Notes under the pieces: generated by a model
Databases searched by the model: none
Seen by the model: the letters and a program-made list of their open reading frames with translations, nothing else
Told to the model about the DNA's origin: nothing
Assembly (NCBI GenBank): GCA_024336345.1
Contig: JANFOG010000013.1
Span: 186,001 to 250,000, forward strand
Direction of reading: 5' to 3'
DNA: 64,000 nucleotides
DNA from: Mariannaea sp. PMI_226
Lineage: Eukaryota > Ascomycota > Sordariomycetes > Hypocreales > Nectriaceae
Program-made: the position numbers and the translations under genes
In this document: piece after piece, positions 23,701 through 33,362 of the stretch
Layout of the letters: every line of letters starts with the position of its first letter
Position numbering within the stretch: the stretch's first letter is position 1

Positions 23701-24608
23701 AGTTCCCAGTCTCCTACTGGGACAAACTGATGAGCTACAATTTCGGAGACTATGACCTCAAGTTCGCGGATTACACCAAGTGCTTTAAATGGTTCCGTCC
23801 CTTCGGAGAATTGCAGTACCAAGCGACAAATCATAACACTATGACAGCCTTGTTCTACACCATTGAGGGGCACTGGGATCCTGACGCATTTGATCGCGGC
23901 GTCATGCCTCCTCGTCGACCTTGGATCGCGCTGCACCGACCAGTCAATTTGCATAGGAAGCCGTGGCTAGCGTCGGAGTTGCTTATTTGGGATCTCTCAC
24001 CAGAAGAAAAGTTTACCCGAAGAAAAGACATACATAAGGACGATCTCATCGAAGCACAGCGCGAATTCATCCGTATTTTCCGTGAGGAGAACAGGTCCAA
24101 GAATCCCGGGCAACTAATTGATCGGGTGTGGTTCGGTGGGTTTGAAGCTTCATGGAAGGGGTATTCCAAACAACTAGATGCAACACTTGCGTATTTGACC
24201 GAGTTTATTCATGAGACTCAATACTGGCTACCTATTCCTGAGCGCATCATGCTAGAAAGGGGCTGGAAGATGGTCAACTTCAGACAAACACCGCCAGCGA
24301 GTCCGGGAGACCCGATGGACATTGATGAGCCATACAGAGCCGATGACATTGAAGATATCAAGATTGTGTTCCATCCACTTCGAGGCCAGCCATCATTGAG
24401 AACCAAATGTCACAATCGACTGTATAGATCTACGAAGGATTTCCTGAATCAGTATCCTCGCAAGGAGCCAGGTGATTTGATGGAGTACACTTTTCGTCCA
24501 ACGCTGGACTGGTATCAAGAGCAGCTCGCGGAGGACAAGGGATATGAACACATTTCGGTCACGACTTGGGAACAATTCAGGAAGCGCTTTGGAATACGGG
24601 AGTTCTAA
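20787..24608 (+). CDS. Large chromodomain protein, 1273 aa
   Basis: Intronless; ATG at 20787 (MEDTSADYSD). The chromodomain at residues about 33-85 (EWEVKDVLAEGIIAGEKKYLIEWDGF, TWEPVENLG) keeps an aromatic cage (W in EWEVKDV, W of EWDGF, W of TWEP) expected to bind methylated H3 lysine. An acidic stretch (EDEEEEAELEDGEIEEG) and a long Ser/Pro-rich disordered part with basic clusters (ERKKRRSLAE, LKKKKKKM) run to about 460. The C-terminal 800 residues are mostly globular and hydrophobic, ending in a Trp/Tyr-rich module (YKFPVSYWDKLMSYNFGDYD, PWIALHRP, WFGGFEASWKG) conserved-looking but unnamed to me. The layout recalls fission yeast Chp1 (chromodomain plus large C-terminal fold) and Neurospora CDP-type proteins, but homology beyond the chromodomain is not shown. 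Confidence 0.88.
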   Translation: MEDTSADYSDVVQHDDHNSVTSTSAGDYDSEKEWEVKDVLAEGIIAGEKKYLIEWDGFPLHDATWEPVENLGGPMIADWEEAKKQKGHKKVSNSRIRAWREAIYQRVHGKMNRHNDRNRKRIERGLQATEYEHPLEEILADLDDLPQGEDEEEEAELEDGEIEEGQDGENELEIDGPEKEDTTLSHTTAFQVDPSALPQPTNRQTLNVCQTQPVSSSTLPNPSLSSSRESESGNRPTKSSVSSIVSQNAAQRPGLETNGAPPPVRRKSQATSNVFVGGKERKKRRSLAEVATDPTRGPVMLRLRQQRQLELTSRNKDGVTAPLRPTNVFQITGEPPSSTKDPTSSSSREDQSSTSCRQSATQQSPANTAEAALPSLKKKKKKMVCFVDEPEEIEPDPEPSLFIDDPQPAPYGEEQSDYSTAHSGDQRTSLLTLQTALGTSVPRSDIEGHDSQPICLTKATKFSPKTVASFSITYCLPPNTMPEWISKLKMEQTLVFTHACLAKDFLGQYQKELKLFKGSLTSTDHLRALKTTAQRLQLGSFGLLCHLGELCILVYPTECEDWKMQTQSMDDITGMLSVVMFDAGDSLRRWDLAPISFSPDIGHQDLPPGMRPAIFSRVLGFEYSSLLPMGLQVTTEHPFFLAFPPTIVATEEMHFVAQWLRSSNPDCRILTSLLEGHWRSFLNCSRGVIIIHEDAIWAMLSFPILHRLLATEPDKFSFWVFERSLRASRLVSHSSDTISNIGDIRLQPILEHGVAVLVTPSFLVSQHNQAYALIKWYYDHQDKYIGPHQRLRIVVCAKIDEWLFELYVDKMAKLETASHAAQRVIEDAAEATKMTYSLILDLVEASKDQDSILSPLIFAPSSIDGNDEQSLTNWFGWWSIMNLSQFREFTLMGSAPDAHPASLVRCIKCPNFAPLTTSNPEEAYQRRDKAHAEGNSTSYQIVANDQPANLIKHLDTLIKEEITPKCPLVLYKFPVSYWDKLMSYNFGDYDLKFADYTKCFKWFRPFGELQYQATNHNTMTALFYTIEGHWDPDAFDRGVMPPRRPWIALHRPVNLHRKPWLASELLIWDLSPEEKFTRRKDIHKDDLIEAQREFIRIFREENRSKNPGQLIDRVWFGGFEASWKGYSKQLDATLAYLTEFIHETQYWLPIPERIMLERGWKMVNFRQTPPASPGDPMDIDEPYRADDIEDIKIVFHPLRGQPSLRTKCHNRLYRSTKDFLNQYPRKEPGDLMEYTFRPTLDWYQEQLAEDKGYEHISVTTWEQFRKRFGIREF

Positions 24609-24942
24609 CTCTCGTAAGGTTTAAACAGATTGACCAAGCTTTGACGACACCATAACAGAAATGCTGAAGAAGCAATTGGTAGTGTGTTTTTCTTCTTCTT
24701 TCTCTTTTTTTTTTTCAGCACTGGAGTGGTGCGAACTAAATAAGGAATTGTACATTGTAATAATAAACACCGGTGTAAATATCACAAGAAACACCCATAA
24801 TAGCTGTACAAGAAAAAGATGTCTCGACCAAGTTGGCTGTTGATGTGAGCGCGCGCTAACCCTATACAATAACTCTCTCTTCGTACAGAAAAATCTTTGA
24901 AATCGACGGACGAGTTTAGATATCTATTAGATCCTTTCTTGC
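24609..24942. other. Short convergent gap
   Basis: Lies between the chromodomain gene and the pex14/17 stop. It contains a T-rich run near 24690-24717, and no gene. Confidence 0.6.
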
Positions 24943-26130
24943 CTACCTAACCTGTGTGGCAGGGAAGTTTCTTGTGCTGAGCATGATGCCCTTGATCAGA
25001 CGGATGTTTTCCTTCACCTTGCGGATCTCATCCTTAGGCTCTTTCTTACTAGCTCGGCCGTACAGGTCAAATGAGCCAACCGACTTGCCCTCATATGTGA
25101 GAGTATCGAGATCATCGTTGAACCCGTCAATCAAGGTCCTGACGTTCTGTAGTCCCTCGCTTTGTGAGCGTGCACCGTCTTTCAGACTGGACAAAGACTT
25201 GGCCAAACTAGCTAACTGCTCGGCCTGGCGCTTTGTGGTCGGCTCGTTTTTCGAATCTCCTTGAGATGCTGGCATACCAAGGGGGAAGGACGTCTGGGTG
25301 CCCATGTCTCGGTGAAACAGCTCTGCAGGATCCTCAGAGTCATCCTCGTCCTCAACCGTGGCGTTGGCGCCGGCCGCAGGCTTTTTCACGACAGGAACCT
25401 CAGATACTGTTTTCTCAAGTTTGGCGACAAGGGAGTCTAGGTTTTGCGCCGTAGTTTCGTAGAATTCGGTGCGAGCGTCTGTCTGGGCCTCCACCATAGG
25501 TTGCACGACGGACTTGGTGGTGCCATAGACAAGGGTGGAGAGGCCAACGACAGCGTAGAGGGTGTTGAGGAGACCATTTTTAGTAACGAGTGGCGGTGGA
25601 CGTTCTGGCTTTGCGAGGAATTCGGGATAAGTCACGATTGGGGCGCGATCGGTGGAAGAGGATTGTGGTGGTGGTGCTGAAGAGGTTTGGGTGGATGTTG
25701 ATTGCGACGGCGCCTGGGTGGGCTCACTTGGCTATTCGGGCATCAGTATAGTCATGATATATCTTGGGCTGTTATGACCAACCTCTGATGTAGGGGATGC
25801 GATCGGTTCATCGCCAAGGAGAAGCTGGATGTCTTCGTCCGCGATGTCTTTTGACTTGAGGAACGCGACCTTCTGACGCCATGGTGCATCGCGCACAGTC
25901 TCGTCATTGAGGAACTTGCGCGCAACCTCTAGTCTATCTTCTTCCGATGTAGATGATGCAGCGCCGTCATCTGCGCTTGTCTCGGTTCTCGACTCAGACG
26001 CCGTCTCGGTCTGGATATCCGCGTGGGTAGGAGATGACGCCGATGCGGACTCGGCGACATCCTCTTCAGGGTGAGGGAGCTGCCAGCTAGGTACGCCGGG
26101 GGCATCAGGCTTCGGTTCGGAGTCACTCAT
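24943..26130 (-). CDS. Peroxisomal docking peroxin Pex14/17 (PEX33-like), 378 aa
   Basis: Exons 26130-25783 and 25731-24943 (donor GTTGGT, acceptor GAATAG) give 379 codons. Start ATG at 26130 (MSDSEPKPDAP). Residues about 65-105 match the Pex14 N-terminal helical domain (LEVARKFLNDETVRDAPWRQKVAFLKSKDIADEDIQLLL), which binds Pex5 and Pex13. After a Pro/Ser/Thr linker comes YPEFLAKPERPPPLVT, a hydrophobic segment (GLLNTLYAVVGLSTLVYGTTK) and a coiled coil (LDSLVAKLEKTV, LASLAKSLSSLKDGA). Pex14-like N-terminus plus Pex17-like coiled coil is the arrangement of the Pex14/17 (PEX33) peroxin of filamentous ascomycetes. It would belong to the docking complex that imports PTS1/PTS2 proteins, including the two siderophore enzymes encoded at 54-58 kb. 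Separating it from plain Pex14 needs a phylogeny. Confidence 0.8.
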
Positions 26131-26226
26131 TATGAGAGGTGATGGAGATTAAATAATTACAATATTGGGAAAAGGAATTACATGAGAAAAGGAAGAATTG
26201 GATTGTTTCGAGGTATGGCATAGAGG

Positions 26227-26670
26227 TCAAAGATGGATCTCCTTTGACAGTGGTGGCGGGTAAGACTCGGGGTGTGACATGTGCCTCGGCATGATCGGGG
26301 CCAGCGCCGGGAAGCGGCCCCCCATGGGGGAAAGAGAGCCCACGTCGTTCTTGACTTGGTAGCCACCGTAATCAACACGGACATCCGTAACAGATCCCGT
26401 CTAGACAGGCAGTCATGAGTCAGTCCAGTTATAGACGGTTTCTACTTTTGGCCACGTCTAGTCAGCCACCGTTTGAACGCTGCCATCCCAACAACGTCCA
26501 TACTCTGTGAGTTCATCTTCAGATCTATCAATTGCCAGGGAATTTGACAGCATCTTCACCTGCTCCAAACGCGCCGCTACCTCTTGTCCACCATCCATAA
26601 TCTTCCAAGCCCCATTCGGAAATTTAGGAGCAGCATCACTCAAGTAAGTACCAGTCGCGCATTGCAGCTC
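26227..26670 (-). CDS. Small unknown protein, C-terminal two exons (at least 124 aa)
   Basis: Two frames join across a textbook 69-bp intron at 26401-26469 (donor GTGGCT, branch GACTGACTC, acceptor TCTAG). The product contains TGTYLSDAAPKFPNGAWKIM, a charged helix (GGQEVAARLEQVKML) and, after the splice, TTGSVTDVRVDYGGYQVKND and GSLSPMGGRFPALAPIMP. The upstream boundary is set at an acceptor (TTGCCAG at 26671-26677) preceded by a CTGAG branch; the first coding exon with its ATG was not found. An alternative is a start at the internal ATG of AWKIM (26606). I do not recognise the family; reading-frame quality and the intron make it a likely real gene. Confidence 0.55.
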
Positions 26671-28272
26671 CTGGCAATGGTCCCTCCAGTCTCAGCCGCG
26701 TGGTGCCAGAGGAAAAAAAGGAACGAACCGCATCTCATTTGGCAGTCGGCCAGCAGCCGGCCAGCAGCCATTGCACAAGCCAAGCGCTCCGCCATCTGCC
26801 GTGCTGGGAATCTGTACTCAGCACCAAGCACGTACAGTACCATTGGCTGCATCATTGTGACTTCTTGTCGTTCCCTCGGCGCGTAGCCATTCGCTCCCTC
26901 TGTGCCCTGCTGGCTGGGACTGGACCAACCTTGCAGCAGTGAGCGGCAGCTAGAAGGACTAGATCCTGGGTCCAGCCGTCCAGCGCTGACCAACAAAGCA
27001 GTTCTATCAACCCGCCCCCGGGTGCCATCATTGAAGTTATCCTGTGCTGTTTTGAACGGGACAGCACTATAAGCAAAAAGCAAAGGGACTGGTCGAGCAG
27101 GGTTGGTGAACTTGTTTTTTGGAAATAATCCTCAAAAGCTATTGGAGGCTGTGTGACAGACAGACAGACAGATTGCTTCCTTGTGCAAGTACTTTGGAAT
27201 AGCGTGAGGTGAGAGGTGAGTTGTGACAATTTTTCTATGACTTGCCCTTTCCTGAAGATATCCCTCTGAAGCACTCTTCCCTATATTCATTATTCCATCA
27301 TGCTCTTGCTCCCCTTGCACTCAGCCAGGCGGCTATCTCTCTGTCCATCCATTCATCTATCGTCAAGTTGTCCATTTTCCCCAAACAACGACAATTGTCC
27401 AATACCAGTTACTGTGGCTGTCTCCGTTCCTATACTGTCAACCTGAGAGGTGCAAACAAGGGAGCCAGATTCGAGTGTGGATCAGCGGTTGTTGATTGGG
27501 CGCCTAAGAGTATCAGTGGCTTGGGACGGGTCGCACCCTGGCATCTCACCAGTGAATCCTTGATATCTTGGGTTTTAAAGCCATGCAAGAAGCGGAAGAC
27601 GGGACGGGTCATCAATTCCGCGAATGGCCTCGATTGCGCTATATGGAGTTAGCATATTATTGCCCTGAGACTTGCCGCCTGCTTGCCTCTGATCTCACTC
27701 TATGGCCGCCCCTTCAACGTCACGCTGTACATGCCACATCCCACATATTGCATCTCTGGCCTCACGCTTGTTTCTGCTTCCTGCAGGCTTGTCAATTGAT
27801 GACATGCCGTTGTTGGCGTCAGGTCCCCAATCATTACCCTATCCAGCATAACTTATACCTGTGCCCTTTTTTGGGTACTACACTCGCCTCACCTCAGCCC
27901 CTCACCCTCTTCAAACTGGACTTGCTCAACTGGCTGGACTGCCCTGATTCCTCTACCACGACTCCAACCCTTCAGCTTGCCTCCATGACATCTGCCCAAA
28001 GATCTTTGCAATCTAGTTAGGCATATTCACCTCTCAAAACCTCACTTTTTTTGCCACAAGTCATTTCCACACAATCAGCTCTCTATAACCTTTTTCTCCC
28101 CCACGCGAATTCCCACCCCCCACGGCTTGCCTTGGGATCCCTCCAAATTATTTCTATCTCAGTTTTCCTTATATCACCAACTACCACACTCTACCCTTGG
28201 TCTTTTCTGGGCAATTATTGCAGTCCCCTCGTGGTCAAGTTCATTTACCCCGCCAGTGCGGATACTTCGACC
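26671..28272. other. Divergent intergenic region, 1.6 kb
   Basis: Contains the unresolved 5' end of the small unknown gene (-) and a C/T-rich leader just upstream of ies2 (about 27840-28272). Small frames on both strands have no recognised product. Confidence 0.55.
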
Positions 28273-29554
28273 ATGTCTTCGCGACCGCGCCGCTCTGCCG
28301 CTACCAGGGCCAATGAGGTCATTTCATTTCATGCCAGGTTGGCTGACTCTCCAGAAAGAAGTGAAAAACCCAGCATGTCTTCCAGACGATCTGGTCGCGC
28401 CTCGCGCGATGCTCCTCCATCTCCTAGCGACCGCAATTTGACTGTGAACGTCGCCAATACATCTCGTTCATCTGCTAGAAGTGGTCGCACTTTTACAGGC
28501 GGCGAGATCGTTGAGGGCAAACGAAATCGTGGAGGTAGGAAGAGCTACGTGGTCGACTCAAGCCCCGAGGAAGACGAGGACGAGGACGAGGACGAGGAAG
28601 AAGAAGAGGCTGAAATTGAAGTTGAAGAAGAAGATGATGATGATGAGGATATGGATGAGGATGCCGAAGGTGAGGAGATGGACATGGATGCGGAAGGCGA
28701 CATTGATATGGATATGTCTACTTCAGCTCCTGTGATTAAGGTTTCCAGACCTCCGAAATCCAAGCCAGCCCCCAGGCCTTCGGCATCCAAGGTAGTGCCT
28801 GATGACGAGGATGACGATGATGACGATGAGCTTAGCGATCCAGCTGATAGTGATATCGGCGATCAAACCATTGGCATGGACGAAACTATGATCGATGAAG
28901 ATGCCGAAGGCGAAGAAATCGAGGTTGCTGGCGAAGAAGTTGAAGATGACGATGAGGGAGACAGTGATGACGAGGGAAGTCAAGATGGAGAGGTCGATCT
29001 GTCCAAGATGACCAAGCGCCAGCGGGCGCGGTTCGAAGACGAGCCCCAGCAATACATGAAGCTGTCCGATGGTGCGTACTCCTCCTGTTCTTTTGGGGGT
29101 TCAACGTTGGGATAGATATTGACCAACTACCACAGAGGTTCAAGCCAAAAAGGTATTTACAGCTGAGGAGCTTTCCATGCGACGGCAGGAAATGGCTCGT
29201 CGCCGTCGGAACCTCAGCGAGAAGAGAAATGAGGAGGTCAAGGTAGGCACAATCTTCGCCGTCATGACGGGCTCTGAAGCCGTTACTCTACATGTCTAAC
29301 CCTCGTTGCAGATGGAAACCATCAACAAGCTTCTCAAGAAACAAGCTCCCAAGGTCAACCGGAAGGCTGGTGGCAATGCCGATGGACCCAACCACCCCGG
29401 CAATAAGCCTAATTCCACTTTTGTTCGATGGGTTAGCAACAAAAATGGTGTCCGTCTAGCAGTGCCCGAGGAGATGATGCAAGGCCCAGCGGGAGTAGTG
29501 TTCCAGCCCGGTTCTGGGCTCCGATCAGGTAAGATGGTGGAAGAGGTGGCCTAG
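28273..29554 (+). CDS. ies2: INO80 chromatin-remodelling complex subunit Ies2 (PAPA-1-like domain), 382 aa
   Basis: Exons 28273-29071, 29136-29242 and 29312-29554 (donors GTGCGT and GTAGGC, acceptors CCACAG and TTGCAG) give 383 codons. The ATG at 28273 starts MSSRPRRSAA. Residues 1-100 are basic and Ser-rich; 100-245 form an extremely Asp/Glu-rich region. The conserved C-terminal block starts LSKMTKRQRARFED and continues EVQAKKVFTAEELSMRRQEMARRRRNLSEK and METINKLLKKQAPK, the PAPA-1/Ies2 signature that contacts and activates the INO80 ATPase. The usual C-terminal zinc-finger-HIT is absent, as in many fungal Ies2 proteins. It would act in nucleosome sliding and H2A.Z exchange. Confidence 0.92.
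28571..28705 (+). repeat. (GAN)n acidic codon repeat inside ies2
   Basis: GAG/GAC/GAT/GAA runs encode almost uninterrupted Asp/Glu. It is a low-complexity coding microsatellite inside the first ies2 exon. Confidence 0.8.
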
Positions 29555-30473
29555 AGTGACACCAAGGAAGATAAAGAAGCACGAAGGAATTTGACAAAGT
29601 AAACACATGCCCGCTGGTGGCCTCCGGCTCCTCGACTACCAGTTGGCACAGTTATTAGATTGAGATTGGCAGTAAAGGAAAGAAGGCTTTTAGGTGTATT
29701 TCTTACTAGGTAGTATTTGGGTTTGGTTGCAACGGGTTGATTTTTTGCTATAGGGTAGGGAAGGTCGATACTGTAGTACAAGTCAGCGAAGACAATCCAC
29801 CACTAGAAAATGAAATTAATTCTCACTACAGTAGAGCAAGGCAGTGCCCGGCTCTAATAGAATAGTAGTTTTTGTTCATTGAGCAGTTGTAGTGAGTTTC
29901 CTTGATGCGTTGTCTCAACATGTCGCGTATCATCATGACACCCTTCATCCAAAGAAGTCTACGTAGCCAACTACTTGATCCCGATAATCACGTACCTCTT
30001 CCACCGAGTATTTGTTTCTGTATGGTTCGCCCTGAAAAGAGTACGTTGAGGGCACACGCCGATTTTCCCGCCGGATGATGATGACTATCCCTGAATATTT
30101 TGGCAGGATCAGTTGATCACGCGCTAAATATCGAGTCCTTTGTCAGGGGATGGATGATAGCAGTGACAGAGTCAAGCCTCATAAAGCAGTGATTATCGTT
30201 GCAAAGTCGAAGATTCAGGCATGTATACATAGTTATTGCAACAGAAATCATCATTATTTGGGATCTAGGGATGTGACCGAGTTGCTATAGCAGATGCTAC
30301 GTCAAACACGGCTACTAATATAAATATACCCAACTCCTTTGGTTTTGAAACTTCTGCCTTACTCTTTACCAGCTGCAGAGAAGCCATTGAAGACACATAC
30401 TCGCATCCATTTCTCTGTGAATTTCATCGCAAACCTTGACGCGATTCTTTCTTCCTGCACGGAAATACCCAAT
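29555..30473. other. Intergenic region
   Basis: About 0.9 kb between ies2 and the kinase-like gene. No supported gene; AT-rich near 30300-30340. Confidence 0.6.
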
Positions 30474-31298
30474 ATGGAGTCCTCTAACGATGGCCGCCTG
30501 CCGGTTATTGCGTCCTTCGCAGGCTTCACACACATTTGCGAAGTATCCAGCTCGGTGGGGGATGCAGAGCTGGAATTCAAATACACATCTTACATAGTTG
30601 TGGAGGCTGAAAGCGGTGCGGTGTGGTACGGCGACCTACCTATGCACAGGGACAACATCTCGCTCGAAGAGGCCATTGCTTGTCTCGCTCGAGTCCCTGA
30701 CGAATCCATTTACCCTCACTTCCTTGAGAAGGATTTCCGTGTCTTGCACTCGTACTACTTCAACGCTGATGAAGGTGACGTGCACTACAAGGGACCCAAC
30801 TTCATGGCTTACTGCAACAAGCCCCGTGGGACTCCTCCTATTGGGGATACCTTGCTTGAAGAGGCCAAGATATTAGAGATGTTGGACAAATACCCCCATC
30901 CCAATATCGTGGAGTATATTGGCTGCATTGTAAAGGGTTACAAACTCCACTCCATTGCTATGAAGAAGTATAAGATGACTCTGGAGGACCGTTGCGAGCC
31001 AGAGGTTCGAGATTCCATGAAGCCTCTCGACAAAGAGGCCTGTATTCGGGACATCTCTGCTGGGCTAGAGCACTTGCATCAGCTTGGATATGCGCACAAT
31101 GACATCAATCCTTCAAACATTGTCGTTGACGAGAATGACAAGTGCATCATTATCGATTTCGGGTCTTGCATGAAGCTTGGTTCGAAGCTTCAAGAACTGG
31201 GGTTGGACGGATTCAATGAGGAGTTTGAGTGGCACTCGTCTGTGCATAACGATGAGTATGGGTTGAAGAAGCTCGGCGAGTGGTTGGACAAGATGTAG
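30474..31298 (+). CDS. Degenerate protein-kinase-like protein, 274 aa
   Basis: Single exon; ATG at 30474 (MESSNDGRLP). The N-terminal half lacks a clear glycine loop and VAIK lysine. A helix-C-like stretch (LLEEAKILEMLDKYPHPNIVEYIG) is followed by the catalytic-loop motif YAHNDINPSNIVVD, in which the usual HRDxKxxN is HNDxNxxN (catalytic Asp and Asn kept, Lys replaced by Asn). CIIIDFGSC (DFG) follows. The C-lobe ends soon after (WHSSVHNDEYGLKKLGEWLDKM), without APE or helices F-I. This fits the many truncated fungal kinase-like proteins in accessory regions. It may be a weak kinase, a pseudokinase or a decaying copy; the flanking ORF scraps favour an accessory locus. Confidence 0.75.
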   Translation: MESSNDGRLPVIASFAGFTHICEVSSSVGDAELEFKYTSYIVVEAESGAVWYGDLPMHRDNISLEEAIACLARVPDESIYPHFLEKDFRVLHSYYFNADEGDVHYKGPNFMAYCNKPRGTPPIGDTLLEEAKILEMLDKYPHPNIVEYIGCIVKGYKLHSIAMKKYKMTLEDRCEPEVRDSMKPLDKEACIRDISAGLEHLHQLGYAHNDINPSNIVVDENDKCIIIDFGSCMKLGSKLQELGLDGFNEEFEWHSSVHNDEYGLKKLGEWLDKM

Positions 31299-31449
31299 AG
31301 CAGCGCTATATCGGCTGGTAGTTGGCGAGGCGGACTGGGATCACTTGACAAGCGACGATAGCGGGCTTTGGTATAGCAGAGGTAGAGTAATAGATGTCAA
31401 CTACGGCGGGATTCCTATTGAGAAAAAGTGTTGATATCTTCTTTTTCAT

Positions 31450-31719
31450 ATGTTTTCTCTTCATAAAGTCTGCAGCCCGTCTGTGAGATCGTATGTGACG
31501 GGACGAGAGCCCGCAGACCACTTCGAATATTTACCCCAAACTTGGTTCGATTCTTTTGTGAAGTGCCACGAAAGTTCGGCTGACTGTATCAGCCGGTATT
31601 TTGAGGAGAACAAGCCAGAAGATTGCCGTGAAATTGATGAAGGAGAAGCCTATATAATAATCGATAGTAAACCCTTTTGCTTCAGTGTAATCGCAGGTAT
31701 CAGAAGAAGTCACTTTTGA
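31450..31719 (+). pseudogene. Short ORF, possible gene remnant (89 codons)
   Basis: ATG-started frame with balanced composition (TWFDSFVKCHESSADCISRYFEENKPEDCREIDEGEAY in part). It reads like protein rather than random sequence, but has no recognisable domain and stops abruptly. It directly follows the kinase-like gene and could be its detached or decayed neighbour. Weak call. Confidence 0.25.
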
Positions 31720-31895
31720 CTTGTCGTATTTGCGGATGCCAACGATGAGGGGTATATGAAGAAAATATACAACTTAGAGGAAGCAAACAAAACATGAGTG
31801 ACGTTCGGCAACAAAGTTGGGCCCCGCCATTGGATTGTGAATTCCTCAATGTCGGAACCCCAGCACTGTTTGCTTTTTGGAGGTGTATGGCGACG

Positions 31896-32084
31896 TCAAA
31901 CGCTGGGTGTGGGCAAATCAACAACTCTTGCCTTGGCCAGCTGCGGGTAAACGACCGAGACTAGATAAAGAACTCCATCCGAGATGAGAACGAAGCCAAA
32001 GGGCTCAATTTCTTGTACCTGGTTGGCGTTTTTAACAATTTCGCGAGGAGCATCTTGTAATTTATGGATATGGAGGGACCGCAT
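31896..32084 (-). pseudogene. Short ORF, possible gene remnant (62 codons)
   Basis: ATG-started minus-strand frame (MRSLHIHKLQDAPREIV, then PFGFVLISDGVLYLVSVVYP) with protein-like composition, ending at a stop with no continuation in the same frame. No family recognised. Confidence 0.25.
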
Positions 32085-33231
32085 AGAAATAGTTAAAGAA
32101 ACTTATCGTAAAAATTTGAGGAGTTGTTTCTCGCATGGTTGTTGGGACAATAGAGAAAGGCACAGAAATATTAAGTCAACCATCCTGTTCTACGGAGATG
32201 GAACCACCAAACACATAACTCAGCGTTTCGACGGCAGGATTTCATTCACAAACGAGGCAGAGACGTGTGTTGAACTTATTTTATCCAAGACTTTTATCTA
32301 GCTCGTGGAAATAATAACAGAGGCGCCGGTATAGCTCTTCAGATTGCAAATCTATCCTATTTCGGAGGCTGATATCCCAGTCTACGCACTCAGCGTTTTC
32401 ACCTGCAAATGTCGAGGACTTGACACACAAGCAAGAAATCTAAACAAGAGATCTGCCCAAAAAGGGGATTGGGTAATAGGAAATCATCCATTGGTTGTCA
32501 AGATGAAAGACTATTCATCCCACGAAGTGATGGGCAGCTGGCTAACATCTGGCCACCAACACCTTTTTCGGACCAATGTGAGGACAGGAATATCAATTCT
32601 GGACAGGGCCCTCGTTTTCTAAAGCGAAAAATGACGTAGCCCCCTGCGCAGGTACAGCTGCTTTTCATGAGCAGATGATGGCATCAATGTGGACGGAAGT
32701 GCGGAAGATGCGCGAGATGCAGGCAATATAGCCTCGCAAACTCGGGCAACAAGATGATATATATGACATTTCGTGACTGGTAGAATACTTCTGGAGGCAA
32801 ATTGAGGCCTCTATTTAATAGAAATATATAAATTGGTACGATAAAGATGATTTAAAGCCTCAAATCGCATTAGTAGTGGTTGCGTTGTTGCGTTGGTAAT
32901 GCCAACGCCAACAACCCTTTTCCGATTGAGGCGCGTGAACATTGCTCCAAACGTCAACTTCACCACCTCCACAGCCTTTCATCTGTTCTCTTCGCAGCTG
33001 TTGGCCATTTATTTAGAAACGCACAAACCATTTTTATTATAAAATATCAATTCCTCCCGCTAAAAATCCTTCTTCTTCCTTTCTTCTTTTCTTCACATTT
33101 CATCCTCAACGCAACCCGTCTTTTCTTCACACAGACTTTTCCGTCTCGAAGCAAAGCCTACTCTGCCTTTCAGGATTCTCTCATTACTCTTCAACACTCT
33201 TCAATTTACTTAACTTTCAACGAATTTTACG

Positions 33232-33302
33232 GTATGTTTGTTCCTGGGGTTTCTGATCGCCTTCCAAGGGTCGAACTTTTTGCTGACTTTTTTGCTGAAC
33301 AG
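33232..33302 (+). other. Probable 5' UTR intron of the repeat-protein gene
   Basis: GTATGT donor, GCTGAC branch and GAACAG acceptor delimit 71 bp upstream of the ATG at 33363. If it is not spliced, an in-frame ATG inside it (33234) would extend the protein N-terminus by 43 residues. Confidence 0.5.
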
Positions 33303-33362
33303 TTTTCTGTCTACTTCACTTTCTCATCCACCATAAGTGCCAACGCAGTCACACTTGGCGGG

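Larger units (their letters stand above)
31299..33362. other. Intergenic region with degenerate ORF scraps
   Basis: Two kilobases between the kinase-like gene and the repeat-protein gene. The left part has short frames with coding-like composition (see 31450-31719 and 31896-32084). The right part (32820-33360) is an AT-rich promoter followed by a pyrimidine-rich leader containing a probable 5' UTR intron. Confidence 0.55.

Noticed and set aside
26640..27083. 147-codon minus-strand ORF
   Set aside because: Starts at TTG and overlaps the better-supported spliced small gene in another frame; no recognisable content.
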